Shown piece by piece: positions 48,510 through 57,773 of a stretch of DNA of 64,000 nt. Every line of letters begins with the position of its first letter. The stretch's first letter is position 1. The notes under the pieces were generated by a model. It had not been told where the DNA came from, searched no databases, and worked only from the letters and a program-made list of their open reading frames with translations. Source of the stretch: Kiritimatiellia bacterium (lineage in GTDB: Bacteria > Verrucomicrobiota > Kiritimatiellia > CAIVKH01); contig JAOSKE010000001.1 of assembly GCA_027493775.1 (NCBI GenBank), forward strand, positions 867,651-931,650, written 5' to 3'. Both the position numbers and the translations under genes were made by a program.

Positions 48510-49367
48510 ATGGCGCTGATGCAAATGACCAAACGCCTGATTGCAGGTGGACTTTTTGTCTGGAGCTTGTCCGTCTTGCCGCTCCTCGCGGCCAAGCCGT
48601 GGGACACGCTGACCAACTGCATGCTGGTCGAAAATCGCTACAACGATGGCGACAGTTTTCATGTTGAGCACGACGGAAAGGAATATATTTTTCGTCTCTA
48701 TTTTGTGGATACGCCCGAGGACGACCTCTCCTTCCCTCAGCGTGTGGACGAGCAGGGCCGCTACTTCGGAACTGACCGCGACCAAACCACCTACACCGGC
48801 GTCGCTGCGCAGCAACTGATGAAGCATCTACTCGCAGAGCCTTTCACCGTCATTACACGCTGGCACAGTGCGCAGGGGCGCAGCCGAATCCCACGCTTCT
48901 ACGCCTTCGTCCGTCCCACCGGCGCCGACCTCGGCGAAGAGTTAATCAAGAACGGACTCGCGCGGGTGTACGGCGTTCGGGCGTCAACGCCTGAAGGTGA
49001 GAAGGCAACGGAGTATCGTGCACGGTTGCTAAAGATGGAGGATACCGCACGGTTGGAAAAGCAAGGCGCATGGGAATATGCCTCACCCATCGCGGCGCCA
49101 AAAAAGCGAATCCCAAAAGGCGACCTGCGCGTCGTGGAGATACCCCGAACAGTGGCGACTTATACGGAAGATTTGCCCCGACGCCGACTCGGAGAACTTC
49201 AGCGCGGAAAACGTGTCCGAGTTCTCGAAGAATTTCCGGACGGCTGGGTGCAAATTGAGTACGATCTCTCCGACGATGAGGTGGAAGAAGCATTCTGCCT
49301 TCGATGGGATTTGAGCCTGCCCGACTACGCCCCCGCCACGGCAGTACGCGCCCGCGCGGTGCCATAA
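48510..49367 (+). CDS. Secreted thermonuclease-like protein with C-terminal SH3-type domain
   Basis: 285 residues from ATG 48510 (ATG 48519 or 48525 also possible); the open frame extends 66 codons upstream with no family features. Residues 1-28 form a signal peptide (TKRLIAGGLFVWSLSVLPLL, cut after LAA). Residues about 35-200 are a staphylococcal-nuclease fold: NRYNDGDSFHVEHDGKEYIF, RLYFVDTPE, FYAFVRPTGADLGEELIKNG. Residues about 225-270 resemble a bacterial SH3 domain. Probably acts in the periplasm or outside, on nucleic acid or by binding. Divergent from speA. Confidence 0.8.
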   Translation: MALMQMTKRLIAGGLFVWSLSVLPLLAAKPWDTLTNCMLVENRYNDGDSFHVEHDGKEYIFRLYFVDTPEDDLSFPQRVDEQGRYFGTDRDQTTYTGVAAQQLMKHLLAEPFTVITRWHSAQGRSRIPRFYAFVRPTGADLGEELIKNGLARVYGVRASTPEGEKATEYRARLLKMEDTARLEKQGAWEYASPIAAPKKRIPKGDLRVVEIPRTVATYTEDLPRRRLGELQRGKRVRVLEEFPDGWVQIEYDLSDDEVEEAFCLRWDLSLPDYAPATAVRARAVP

Positions 49368-49437
49368 AACAAATTTCGCAATACTCACAATTCAGGCATT
49401 TTTCCTGCCTAAAGATTCGTTGAACTGAAAATTACAC

Positions 49438-49695
49438 ATGGAAGACTCGCACCCGAATATTAACGCGGCGCTTATGGAGGCTGTTCGGAATCAGCTTCGA
49501 GACAACAACCCGCCGGAGACACGAATTAATTACGACCGCCTCCTTGCGCAAGGCATCTCGGAAGAAGATGCGAAAAACTTCATCGCTCAGGCAATTTCCA
49601 TAGAAATATGGGATATCATGAAGAATAAAACGGAATTCAAGCTGAAACGATTTATTCGAAACGTGAATAATCTCCCGGCGGAACCGAAAGAGTAA
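49438..49695 (+). CDS. Small conserved-looking hypothetical protein
   Basis: 85 residues from ATG 49438; not recognised. Acidic and helical throughout, starting MEDSHPNINAALMEAVRNQL and containing GISEEDAKNFIAQAISIEIW. No membrane helix or known motif. It follows the nuclease gene by 70 bp and converges with hisS. A protein-binding or regulatory role is only a guess. Confidence 0.6.
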   Translation: MEDSHPNINAALMEAVRNQLRDNNPPETRINYDRLLAQGISEEDAKNFIAQAISIEIWDIMKNKTEFKLKRFIRNVNNLPAEPKE

Positions 49696-49734
49696 GTCAC
49701 TTCCGGCTTTTCACCAAGCTGCGCTAGCCCGTTG

Positions 49735-50991
49735 CTATGCCTTCACTTGAAGAAGGCGTTCAAGCAATTCGGGCATTTCCAACTCGCTCTGCGCGCCGTT
49801 GGAAAGGTCTTTCAGGAGAAAAATCCCCTTCTCCATTTCAGCATCGCCGCGAATGACCACCAGAGAGGCTTTCGCGCGATCTGCCGCTCGGAACTGCGCC
49901 TTCATACTGCGGCGATCAAGACACATTTGCGATGGGATTCCGCGCCATCGAAGACTCTGCAAGAGACGCAAGCTGTCGTCGAACGCCTGATCCCCCTGCG
50001 CCACGAGCCAGACCAGAGGCAATCGTTCCGGAGGGGCCTCCGGCTGCTCGGCATCCAGCGCGACGATCGCGCGCTCCAGACCTATCGCGAATCCAACCCC
50101 CTCAATCGCGCGACCGCCGATATTCAATGAGTAGCGTCCGCCACCGGCGATTGCATCCTGCGCACCGAGCGCCGGGTGCGTGATTTCCCAAACGGTGTGC
50201 TGATAATAATCCAGGCCGCGCACCAAGTTCGGTCGCAAAACGAACGGAAGATCAAGCGACTTCAATATGTGGCACACCTCGTCAAGATAGGCCCGCGCTT
50301 CGACCGACATAAACGAGGTCAACGGCGGCAATTCCGCGACGATTGCAGCACACTTCGGGTTCTTGCAATCCAGCACGCGCAGAACATTGCCATCCAACCG
50401 GCGCTGGCAATCGGCGCACAAGTCTTCGCGACGCGGCAACAACAGCGCGCGCAACTGTTCCTGCGCCGCCACCCGATCACTCGCAAGCCCGCGCGTGTTT
50501 ATATTGAGTCGGCATTGCGAAAGTCCCCATGCCCGCAACAGGTGCAAATGCAATGCAATGACTTCCGCATCAACGGCAGCTTGCGCGGCGCCAATCGCTT
50601 CCACGCCGAGTTGATGAAACTGGCGGCGGCGGCCTGCTTGCGGACGCTCGCTGCGAAACATCGAGCCAATGTAATAAACCCGCGCATCCTGCGCATCCTG
50701 TCCGCGCGAGGCGATATAACGAATGACGCCTGCCGTGCCTTCCGGCCGCAATGCGAGCTGCCGTCCGCCGCGATCCTCGAAGTGGTACATCTCCTTCTGC
50801 ACGACATCGGTCTCATCGCCCAATGAGCGGACAAAGAGGTCGTATCGCTCCAAAATCGGTGTGCGTGCCTCGGTGAACCCGTAGCAGTTGAGCACGGCAC
50901 GGGCCTGCGATTCGATGCGTTGCCACCGGGCTATTTCAGGCATGGCCAGATCAGCCATCCCTTGCAGCGGTTGAAGTTCTTCAGAAGCCAT
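49735..50991 (-). CDS. hisS: Histidyl-tRNA synthetase
   Basis: Class II synthetase, 418 residues. Motif 1 around YGFTEARTPILE; motif 2 YYIGSMFRSERPQAGRRRQF; histidine-specific motifs LVRGLDYYQHTVWEI and motif 3 GVGFAIGLERAI. A C-terminal anticodon-binding domain (about residues 325-418) is visible. 22 bp after the HU gene on the same strand. A typical HisRS except for a rather long internal loop with two CxxC-like pairs (LCADCQRR and LDCKNPKC). Confidence 0.95.
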   Translation of the reverse strand: MASEELQPLQGMADLAMPEIARWQRIESQARAVLNCYGFTEARTPILERYDLFVRSLGDETDVVQKEMYHFEDRGGRQLALRPEGTAGVIRYIASRGQDAQDARVYYIGSMFRSERPQAGRRRQFHQLGVEAIGAAQAAVDAEVIALHLHLLRAWGLSQCRLNINTRGLASDRVAAQEQLRALLLPRREDLCADCQRRLDGNVLRVLDCKNPKCAAIVAELPPLTSFMSVEARAYLDEVCHILKSLDLPFVLRPNLVRGLDYYQHTVWEITHPALGAQDAIAGGGRYSLNIGGRAIEGVGFAIGLERAIVALDAEQPEAPPERLPLVWLVAQGDQAFDDSLRLLQSLRWRGIPSQMCLDRRSMKAQFRAADRAKASLVVIRGDAEMEKGIFLLKDLSNGAQSELEMPELLERLLQVKA

Positions 50992-51013
50992 GAAGATCGA
51001 GCGTGCGGCCCAA

Positions 51014-51319
51014 CTAGGCGTCCGTGATCTTTTGTTTCATGATTTTCCCCGCCTTGAAGCGCACCACTTTGCGCTCGGGGATGGTCACGATCTGATCAGG
51101 CTTATTCGGATTGCGGCCAATACGTTGCTTGCGTGTGCAGACTTCAAAAACACCGAAATTTCGGAACTCGACCGCATCGCCATTCGCCAGGGAATCAACA
51201 ATATAATCGAGGGTCTTCTGAATCACGGTGTACACATCCTGCTGAATGATGCCGGTTTCCTCCGAAATCCGCACGACGAGGTCGCGTTTGGTCAAATTCT
51301 TAATTGTTGTTTCCACCAT
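51014..51319 (-). CDS. HU/IHF-family DNA-binding protein
   Basis: 101 residues, small nucleoid protein. Helical dimerisation part (LTKRDLVVRISEETGI) and beta-ribbon arm with RNFGVFEVCTRKQRIGRNP, the conserved Pro of the DNA-kinking tip, then VVRFKAGKIMKQKI. It may be HU or one IHF subunit; sequence alone does not decide. Bends and compacts DNA. Gene order HU-hisS on one strand. Confidence 0.92.
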   Translation of the reverse strand: MVETTIKNLTKRDLVVRISEETGIIQQDVYTVIQKTLDYIVDSLANGDAVEFRNFGVFEVCTRKQRIGRNPNKPDQIVTIPERKVVRFKAGKIMKQKITDA

Positions 51320-51418
51320 AGGTCTCCCTCAAAAGATTGGCGCGGCTACACCTCACAAACAGCTTTCGTTCCGATGCTACCCCTTCCCTGTTCACGGTCA
51401 AGGGCAAAGCAAGACGAC

Positions 51419-51649
51419 CTAACGGACGACGCGATGAATATAGGCGCAAATGGCCGATGCTGGCAACGCGATGAACGCCAAGCTCTTGTTGAACAAAACA
51501 AATTCTTTTAACTCTTCTGCGGTCTTGGCGTCAATTTTTGCCTGCGCTGGAAACCAGCCATCCTTGGCCGCCCATAGGCCGAGTACAAGCAATGCAAGTG
51601 ACCAGTAGAAAAAGGTCTTCGTTCCTTCAACTTTATATTTTCTGGCCAT
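51419..51649 (-). CDS. Small two-helix membrane protein
   Basis: 76 residues; not recognised. Two hydrophobic stretches, FYWSLALLVLGLWAAKDGWF and LAFIALPASAICAYIH, with a charged stretch between them. Between proS (25 bp) and the HU gene on the same strand. No known domain. Confidence 0.6.
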   Translation of the reverse strand: MARKYKVEGTKTFFYWSLALLVLGLWAAKDGWFPAQAKIDAKTAEELKEFVLFNKSLAFIALPASAICAYIHRVVR

Positions 51650-51674
51650 CGTTCAATCCCTTGTTGTCCCGTTA

Positions 51675-53417
51675 TTATTCCGCCTTCACCGTCTCCCATT
51701 GCGCAGCGAGCAGCGCCTTAATCCGCTCCACCGCCTCCGCAATCGGTGTCTGTTCGACCTCACCGGTGCGCCGCACCTTGATTTCCACTGCGCCTTTCGC
51801 AAGCGAGCGTTCGCCGACGCTCAGACGAATCGGTGCACCGACAAAATCCGCGTCCTTAAATTTTACACCCGCGCGCTCGTCACGGTCGTCTATCAAAACA
51901 GAGATATTGGCGTCTGACAACTCCTTCGCCATCCGCTCGACCAAAGCAACGCTCTCTGCACTCTGCGCATTAATCGCCATCGCCTGCACTTCGACAGGAG
52001 CGACTGAGACGGGCCAGATGATACCATTCGCATCCCAGCTCTGCTCGATCACCGCCTGAAGCGTCCGGGTGACGCCGATTCCGTAACAACCCATAATGCA
52101 CGGCTGTTGGTGCCCGTCCTGATCGAGAAACCGCGCATTCAGCGCCTCGCTATACTTCGTGCCGAGTTTGAAGACGTGCCCCACTTCAATCGCGCGACGA
52201 ATCTTCAATGGCTCCCCGTTCTCCACGCTCAACTCATCCGCCCGAACCGTTCTCAGGTCGTGCCATTTGGTAATCGCCAAATCACGCTCGGCGTCAACGT
52301 GGCGAACGTGGAAGCCGTCTTCGTTCGCGCCCGTCACCATCCCGCGCGCGTTACGCAATTGTTCGTCGGCAATCACGGTCAACCCCTTCACATTAACCGC
52401 ACCGAGGCTGCCTGGATGCGCGCCGAGCGCAGAGAAACACTCTTCCGATGTCGCCGGACGAAATATCGTTGAACCAGCGGCGGCGGCAAATTTCGCCTCG
52501 TTCAACTGGTCGTCGCCACGCAACAACGCGATCACCGTTTTATCTTCGACGATAAACACGAGTGTCTTGACCTGACCGTGTGCAGGGACGTTGTGCGGTG
52601 CGGCTGAAAGATCATCAATTGTCGTCACTCCCGGCGTCGCAAATTTCTCAGGCGCGGGACCGGTGGTCTTGTCCGGCGTCGGAATCGCGGGGCCACGGCT
52701 GTTTGCCTTTTCGAGGTTGGCGGCATACTTGCCGTTTTCTGTGTAGGCGACCTCGTTTTCTCCCGTCTCCGCAGGCACCATAAACTCGTGTGAAAATTTT
52801 CCTCCCATCACGCCGGTATCCGCTTCAACAATGATCGTATTCAACCCGCAGCGCTTAAAGATACGCGAATATGCGGCATACATTTTCTGATAGCTCAGCG
52901 TTGCGCCTTCATCCGTGGCATCGAAGCTGTAGGCGTCCTTCATAATGAACTCTTTCGCGCGCATCAGGCCGAAGCGCGGGCGGATTTCATCACGAAACTT
53001 AACCTGGATTTGATAAAAATTGCGCGGCAACTGGCGATAGGAATTAATTTCATTCGCGACGAGGCTGGTAATCACTTCCTCATGCGTTGGGCCAAGAAGC
53101 CACTCGCGACCCGCGCGGTCTTCGACCTTAAACAGCACATCCGCCGCCGCTTTATACCGTCCGCTCTGCTGCCAAATTTCTGGCGGCTGCAACGCGGGCA
53201 TCAGCACTTCCAATGCGCCCGCACGATCCATTTCCTCGCGAACAATTCGTTCCACCTTGTGCAAGGCGCGAAGGCCCATCGGCAAAAAGGTATAAAGTCC
53301 CGCTCCGAGTTTGCGAATCAGTCCGGCGCGCAGCATCCATTGGTGGCTCGGAATTTCCGCCTCGCCGGGTACTTCACGCAATGTGGGAATCAGTTCCTGG
53401 GTCCAACGATAAATCAT
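51675..53417 (-). CDS. proS: Prolyl-tRNA synthetase (bacterial type with editing domain)
   Basis: 580 residues. Class II core motifs: LRAGLIRKLGAGLYTFLPMG, GPTHEEVITSLV, QIQVKFRDEIRPRFGLMRAK, and motif 3 near CYGIGVTRTLQAVIEQ. A YbaK-like insertion between about residues 235 and 385 would hydrolyse Ala-tRNA-Pro. C-terminal anticodon-binding domain: ISVLIDDRDERAGVKFKDAD. It fits the E. coli-type ProRS. Same strand as the lpxA gene 65 bp upstream. Confidence 0.96.
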   Translation of the reverse strand: MIYRWTQELIPTLREVPGEAEIPSHQWMLRAGLIRKLGAGLYTFLPMGLRALHKVERIVREEMDRAGALEVLMPALQPPEIWQQSGRYKAAADVLFKVEDRAGREWLLGPTHEEVITSLVANEINSYRQLPRNFYQIQVKFRDEIRPRFGLMRAKEFIMKDAYSFDATDEGATLSYQKMYAAYSRIFKRCGLNTIIVEADTGVMGGKFSHEFMVPAETGENEVAYTENGKYAANLEKANSRGPAIPTPDKTTGPAPEKFATPGVTTIDDLSAAPHNVPAHGQVKTLVFIVEDKTVIALLRGDDQLNEAKFAAAAGSTIFRPATSEECFSALGAHPGSLGAVNVKGLTVIADEQLRNARGMVTGANEDGFHVRHVDAERDLAITKWHDLRTVRADELSVENGEPLKIRRAIEVGHVFKLGTKYSEALNARFLDQDGHQQPCIMGCYGIGVTRTLQAVIEQSWDANGIIWPVSVAPVEVQAMAINAQSAESVALVERMAKELSDANISVLIDDRDERAGVKFKDADFVGAPIRLSVGERSLAKGAVEIKVRRTGEVEQTPIAEAVERIKALLAAQWETVKAE

Positions 53418-53482
53418 ACATCATTCCGGGGTGAAAGTTGCGATTGATAGCGCGGAAAGAAGCGACGTGCAAGCCGCGCGAG

Positions 53483-54280
53483 CTATTCATCCGCGGATGC
53501 GCCACGCGCCATGCTGCAAACACCCCGTTTGCTGGCCTCCGCAAATTCCGCGATTTCCTGCGCCGGGCCCGCGGGCAACCCTGTTTTGATTCGCTCAATC
53601 GCCTGTGCGGGGGTCAGGCCGGAGCGATAGAGCAGATCGAATGCGCGTTTGATTTCTAGGCGTTCCTCCGACGTGAATCCGGCCCGCCGCAGGCCGATGA
53701 CATTCAGCCCCGCAATCCGGTTGTATTCACCAGTAGCCGCCGTGCAGAACGGGGGCACGTCCTTGCTGACCGCAGATGCGCCACCGAGCATCGCCAAACG
53801 TCCGATGTGGCAGAATTGATGAACAACTGCGTTCCCGCTGATAAACACGCCCGCGCCGACTTCGACATAACCGGCAAGCAACGCGCCATTCGCTACAATC
53901 ACCTTTTCACCGAGGTTCACGTTGTGCGCGAGATGGCTGTTCGCCATCAAAAAACAGCCATCGGCTACACGCGTGATCGTACCTTCCTTTGTGCCGCGAT
54001 GGATCGTGACGCCTTCCCGAATGACCACTTTATTTCCAATCTCCACCCTCGTCAGTGCACCGTTATACGCGACATCCTGTGGCGCATCACCCAATACCGC
54101 GTGGGAATGAATCTGACACGAGTCGCCGACCTTTGTATTCGATAGTATAACGGCGTGCGGTCCCAGTTGCGTATCGTTCCCGATCGTGACCCCCGCGCCA
54201 ATGACAGCGAATGGCCCAATGCGAACATTGTTCCCGATCGTTGCACTCGGATTGATAACGGCGGTTGGGTGGATGGACAT
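53483..54280 (-). CDS. lpxA: Acyl-ACP--UDP-N-acetylglucosamine O-acyltransferase
   Basis: First enzyme of lipid A synthesis; cytoplasmic trimer. 265 residues with a left-handed beta helix of hexapeptide repeats from residue 3 (IHPTAVINPSATIGNNVRIG) and catalytic His in LMANSHLAHNVNLGE, followed by the AVVHQFCHIG block and a helical C-terminus beginning GLNVIGLRRAGFTSE. Three bases after radC. It is apart from lpxB/lpxI elsewhere in the window. Confidence 0.95.
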   Translation of the reverse strand: MSIHPTAVINPSATIGNNVRIGPFAVIGAGVTIGNDTQLGPHAVILSNTKVGDSCQIHSHAVLGDAPQDVAYNGALTRVEIGNKVVIREGVTIHRGTKEGTITRVADGCFLMANSHLAHNVNLGEKVIVANGALLAGYVEVGAGVFISGNAVVHQFCHIGRLAMLGGASAVSKDVPPFCTAATGEYNRIAGLNVIGLRRAGFTSEERLEIKRAFDLLYRSGLTPAQAIERIKTGLPAGPAQEIAEFAEASKRGVCSMARGASADE

Positions 54281-54283
54281 TAA

Positions 54284-55051
54284 TCAACCTCCAAACGAAA
54301 CCAGTCCGCTTTCGCGGAGAGAAATATAATCATGGGTTCGACCGCCTTCCGCGCGGCCAAGAATGATGTGATCGAGAACTTCAATATCCATCACCCGCCC
54401 CGCCTCCACCAGTTGGCGCGTAATCCGGATATCCTCCGCGGATGGCTGCGGATCGCCTGAGGGATGATTGTGGACCAGCACAACCGCCGCGCTATTCGTG
54501 CGCACGGCTTCTTTGAACACTTCGCGCGGATGCACAAGGCTGGCGTCAAGAATTCCGCGCGTGATACGTGTCGGCGGGCGACGGAGGCGATACTTCCGAT
54601 CCAACAGCAACACCCAAAAACATTCCACGTCGCTTGCCATCGCCTCGTGTCGCAACACGCGGGCCGCATCTTCCGGTGTGCGAACGGACGCTGGCGCGGC
54701 TTCTCCGCGCGCGGCGAGGCGCCGCGCCAATTCGAGCGCGGATTTCACCACTTGAGCGCGAACCCGGCCCATTCCTTTAATAGAAGCAAGGTCTTCCGGA
54801 GAAACTGCGGCCAGGGCGGCAAGAGAGCCATATTCATTGAGGAGGCCATCGGCCAAATCCATTACGCTGCGTCCCTTCACGCCGCTGCGCAGGATTAGAG
54901 CCAGCAATTGCTTGTCCGACATATTTTCGGGGCCGAGCTGGTCAAATATCTCACGCGGCCGCTCCGCCTCCGGCACATCGCGCATGGGTTTGGAAAATGA
55001 ATAGTGCTGCTCCCGCAACACCGGTGAACTTCCATTTCCTTCGCTGCTCAT
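54284..55051 (-). CDS. radC: RadC-family JAMM/MPN protein
   Basis: 255 residues. N-terminal helix-hairpin-helix region (LLALILRSGVKGRSVMDLAD, ASIKGMGRVRAQVVKSALEL). C-terminal MPN domain with the zinc motif VLVHNHPSGDPQPSAED (H-x-H ... D) and preceding catalytic-type Glu region. Named for DNA repair but its role is unproven. Overlaps the end of hflX by 4 bp and lies in the lpxA-radC-hflX-miaA run on the minus strand. Confidence 0.92.
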   Translation of the reverse strand: MSSEGNGSSPVLREQHYSFSKPMRDVPEAERPREIFDQLGPENMSDKQLLALILRSGVKGRSVMDLADGLLNEYGSLAALAAVSPEDLASIKGMGRVRAQVVKSALELARRLAARGEAAPASVRTPEDAARVLRHEAMASDVECFWVLLLDRKYRLRRPPTRITRGILDASLVHPREVFKEAVRTNSAAVVLVHNHPSGDPQPSAEDIRITRQLVEAGRVMDIEVLDHIILGRAEGGRTHDYISLRESGLVSFGG

Positions 55052-56348
55052 GATTTCAGAAGTTCTCCATTCCGGACAGAATACGCTTCGCAGTCATGCC
55101 ACAAGCGCGGTGAAAACACTCCCTCGATCATAGCCCGATCCTCCTCATACGTCTCGGAGAATATGGTGGCATTGCTGCGAATGTTCGCAAGCAATTTGGC
55201 TTCCGACAGCGGGACGGACACCACGCCGCGCACGGTTCGTTCTCGAAAGCAAATCCACCAAGGCCGTGCGCAGATCATCCAACCCCCTCACCGCGTAGCG
55301 CGGAAACGGCAACACAGGGTCGGCATTGTGCGGCAAGCGCAGCGGCGCGAACCTGCGCATCCGGATGATCCATTTTGTTCAAGACGTATAGCATCGGTTT
55401 GTCTTGCACATTAAGCTCTTTCAACACCACATCCACCGCCGCCATCTGTTCTTCGACCTGCGGATGCGATGCGTCCACAACGTGAATCAGCAAATCCGCG
55501 TGATTCACCTCCTCAAGTGTCGCCTTGAATGCCTCAATCAAACCGTGCGGAAGCTTGCGGATGAAACCGACCGTATCCGTCAACAGCGCCTGCTGGCGAT
55601 TCGGGAGTTGTAACTGGCGAGTGGTGGGATCGAGCGTCGCGAACAACTTGTCGTAGGCGAGCGCATCCGATCCCGTCAGCGCATTGAGCAGCGTTGATTT
55701 TCCCGCGTTGGTGTAGCCAACGAGCGACGCAAGGCTCCAACCGTTCCGGCGACGGCCGCGCCGCTGCTCCGCGCGATGGCGGCGCACGTCCTGCAAGTCC
55801 GAGCGGAAACGATCAATCCGCTCCAAAATCCGGCGGCGGTCCAGTTCCAACTGTTTTTCACCGGGCCCGTGCATCCCCATGCCGCCCTTTTGCCGCTCCA
55901 AATGCGTCCACATTCGGCGCAAGCGCGGCAGCAGATATTCCAACTGCGCCAGCTCCACCTGCATCCGCCCCTCGCGGCTGCGGGCATGTTGGGCGAAGAT
56001 ATGGAGAATGACCTGCGTCCGATCAATGATCTTCGTTCCCACAATCTTTTCGAGATTGCGCCCCTGCGCGGGGGTCAGATCGTCGTCGAACACAACCGTT
56101 GAAATACCCTCCGCCTTGACGCGATCCGCAATTTCCTGCGCCTTGCCCGATCCGACATAAAACGCAGGATTTGTGCGGCCGATTCGGCAGATCATATCGC
56201 CGACAACAACCGCACCCGCCGTTTGGCAAAGGAGAGCCAACTCTTCAAGATGGTCGCGCACTTCCCATTCGCGGGAGCGTGGTTGCTGAACCCCGATCAG
56301 CAGGGCTGTCTCCGGTTCAATCTCAGATGTGGATATTGGACGGTCCAT
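55048..56348 (-). CDS. hflX: GTPase HflX (two frameshifts)
   Basis: Ribosome-binding GTPase that splits stalled 70S ribosomes. Repaired length about 432 residues. N-terminal HflX domain: DHLEELALLCQTAGA, YVGSGKAQEI, VFDDDLTPAQGRNLEK, GGMGMHGPGEKQLELDRR. G domain: LVGYTNAGKSTLLNAL, DTVGFIRKLPHGLIEAFKAT and NKMD. The C-terminal part is broken twice: one extra base in C5 at 55283-55287 and one in AAA at 55246-55248. Fixing both gives EGLDDLRTALVDLLRERTVR and the normal tail. ATG 56348 overlaps the miaA end by 26 bp. Confidence 0.92.
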
Positions 56349-57258
56349 CCTGTTCCCATTGCCGACGCACAGCCGCAGCGAGTTCATTGAGTTTGGTTTC
56401 TTCAGTCACTGGCAGCCATGATACAGGAAGCTGGTGACGAAACCACGTCATTTGACGACGCGCCAGTTGCCATGTGCGCTGGGCCGTGCGGGCGATGGCC
56501 TCCAAGGGGGTCAATACTCCATCCAAAACAGCAAACGCCTCGGCGTATCCAATTGCTTTTGACGCCGTCGGAGAAAGCGCCGGCCAGGTCTTCCGAATTC
56601 GGGCCGCCTCCTCAACCAATCCGGATCCGAACATTTCATGCGCGCGGATTTCAATGTGTGCGCGCAACAAGGCAGGCTCCATTTGCAGCGCGGTGATCGG
56701 AGACAATTCGCGCTTATCCCACGTCCGCTCCACCTCGCCCGACTCCGCCCGTTCCAGTGCGCGAATCAAACGGCGCGGGTTATTCGGATCAGCGAGGGCG
56801 GCAAGCGCCTTCGCGTCCAACTTTCGCAACGCCTCTTGCAACGCAGCGACGCCCCCCTCTTTGCGTACGGACTCCCAATGCGCGCGCCGCGCTGGATCGG
56901 CGTCCGCCTTGGTGTCCAATCCGCGCAAAAGCGCGGAAATATACAGACCCGTGCCGCCGACAATAATGAGAGGGCGATTCGAAGCGGCGGCTTCATCGGC
57001 CGCGCACCGCGCTTCTTCCACATAAGCGCCGACGCTGAAGGTTTGGTCCGGATCAACAAGATTCAGTCCACGGTACGACGCCTGCGCCAGCATCTTTGCG
57101 TCCGGCTTTGCGGCGCCGACATCAAGGCCGCGATAGACGGTTATCGCATCGGCGCAAAGAACAAATGCTCCGAGTTGTTCGGCGAGACGATGCGCGACGG
57201 CGGTTTTCCCAACCGCTGTCGGCCCCGTCAAAATCCATGCCCCCCGCTTTTGCATCAC
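56323..57258 (-). CDS. miaA: tRNA dimethylallyltransferase
   Basis: Adds the dimethylallyl group to A37 of UNN-decoding tRNAs. 311 residues. P-loop ILTGPTAVGKTAVAHRLAE, CADAITVYRGLDVGAAKPD, GGTGLYISALLRGLD and the DNPRRLIRALE-like DPNNPRRLIRALERAE are typical; the C-terminal RTAQRTWQLARRQMTWFRHQ is the substrate-tRNA region. The miaA-hflX pair on one strand is common in bacteria. Five bases after lspA. Confidence 0.94.
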   Translation of the reverse strand: MMQKRGAWILTGPTAVGKTAVAHRLAEQLGAFVLCADAITVYRGLDVGAAKPDAKMLAQASYRGLNLVDPDQTFSVGAYVEEARCAADEAAASNRPLIIVGGTGLYISALLRGLDTKADADPARRAHWESVRKEGGVAALQEALRKLDAKALAALADPNNPRRLIRALERAESGEVERTWDKRELSPITALQMEPALLRAHIEIRAHEMFGSGLVEEAARIRKTWPALSPTASKAIGYAEAFAVLDGVLTPLEAIARTAQRTWQLARRQMTWFRHQLPVSWLPVTEETKLNELAAAVRRQWEQDGPSNIHI

Positions 57259-57263
57259 TCGAC

Positions 57264-57764
57264 TCAGCCCGCGGACTCCGCTTTCTTTGGCGTGTCCTCC
57301 CGGCGGTCATTCAACGGGTGCTGCGCATCCCAAAAGGCGGAAATAATGTAAATGCCGACACCGGCGCAAATCGCGGCGTCCGCGATGTTGAACGCGGGCC
57401 AGTGCCAACCACCCATGAAGAAATCGAAGAAATCGGTCACCCAGCCCAAACGTACGCGGTCCAGCAAGTTGCCGACGATCCCGCCCATCATCAAACCCAG
57501 CGCAAAGCGATGCGTCCGCGTGTTGCCGAGAAATGAGCGGCGAAAGATCACCATCACCAGCAACATCAAAACAGACAAAATGGTGAGCGACGTGTTTTGT
57601 CCGCCGAGAATCCCCCACGCGGCGCCGGTATTGCGAACGTAGGTCAGACTGAAAAAGCCGTCCACAACCGGACGTGATTCGCCGAGGGCAAAGGACGCGC
57701 GCACGACCGCTTTGGTCCATTGGTCGGACAAAGCGATCAGCACGGTCACAACAAGGGGCAGCAT
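57264..57764 (-). CDS. lspA: Lipoprotein signal peptidase (signal peptidase II)
   Basis: Aspartyl protease of the inner membrane that cleaves prolipoproteins before the lipidated Cys. 166 residues, four transmembrane helices. Motifs: SDQWTKAVV near the N-terminus, YVRNTGAAWGIL, catalytic Asp in GGIVGNLLDRV and second catalytic Asp in FNIADAAICAGV. Nine bases after the DksA-like gene. The Lol genes and several lipoproteins in the window would use its product. Confidence 0.95.
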   Translation of the reverse strand: MLPLVVTVLIALSDQWTKAVVRASFALGESRPVVDGFFSLTYVRNTGAAWGILGGQNTSLTILSVLMLLVMVIFRRSFLGNTRTHRFALGLMMGGIVGNLLDRVRLGWVTDFFDFFMGGWHWPAFNIADAAICAGVGIYIISAFWDAQHPLNDRREDTPKKAESAG

Positions 57765-57773
57765 CGAATTCCG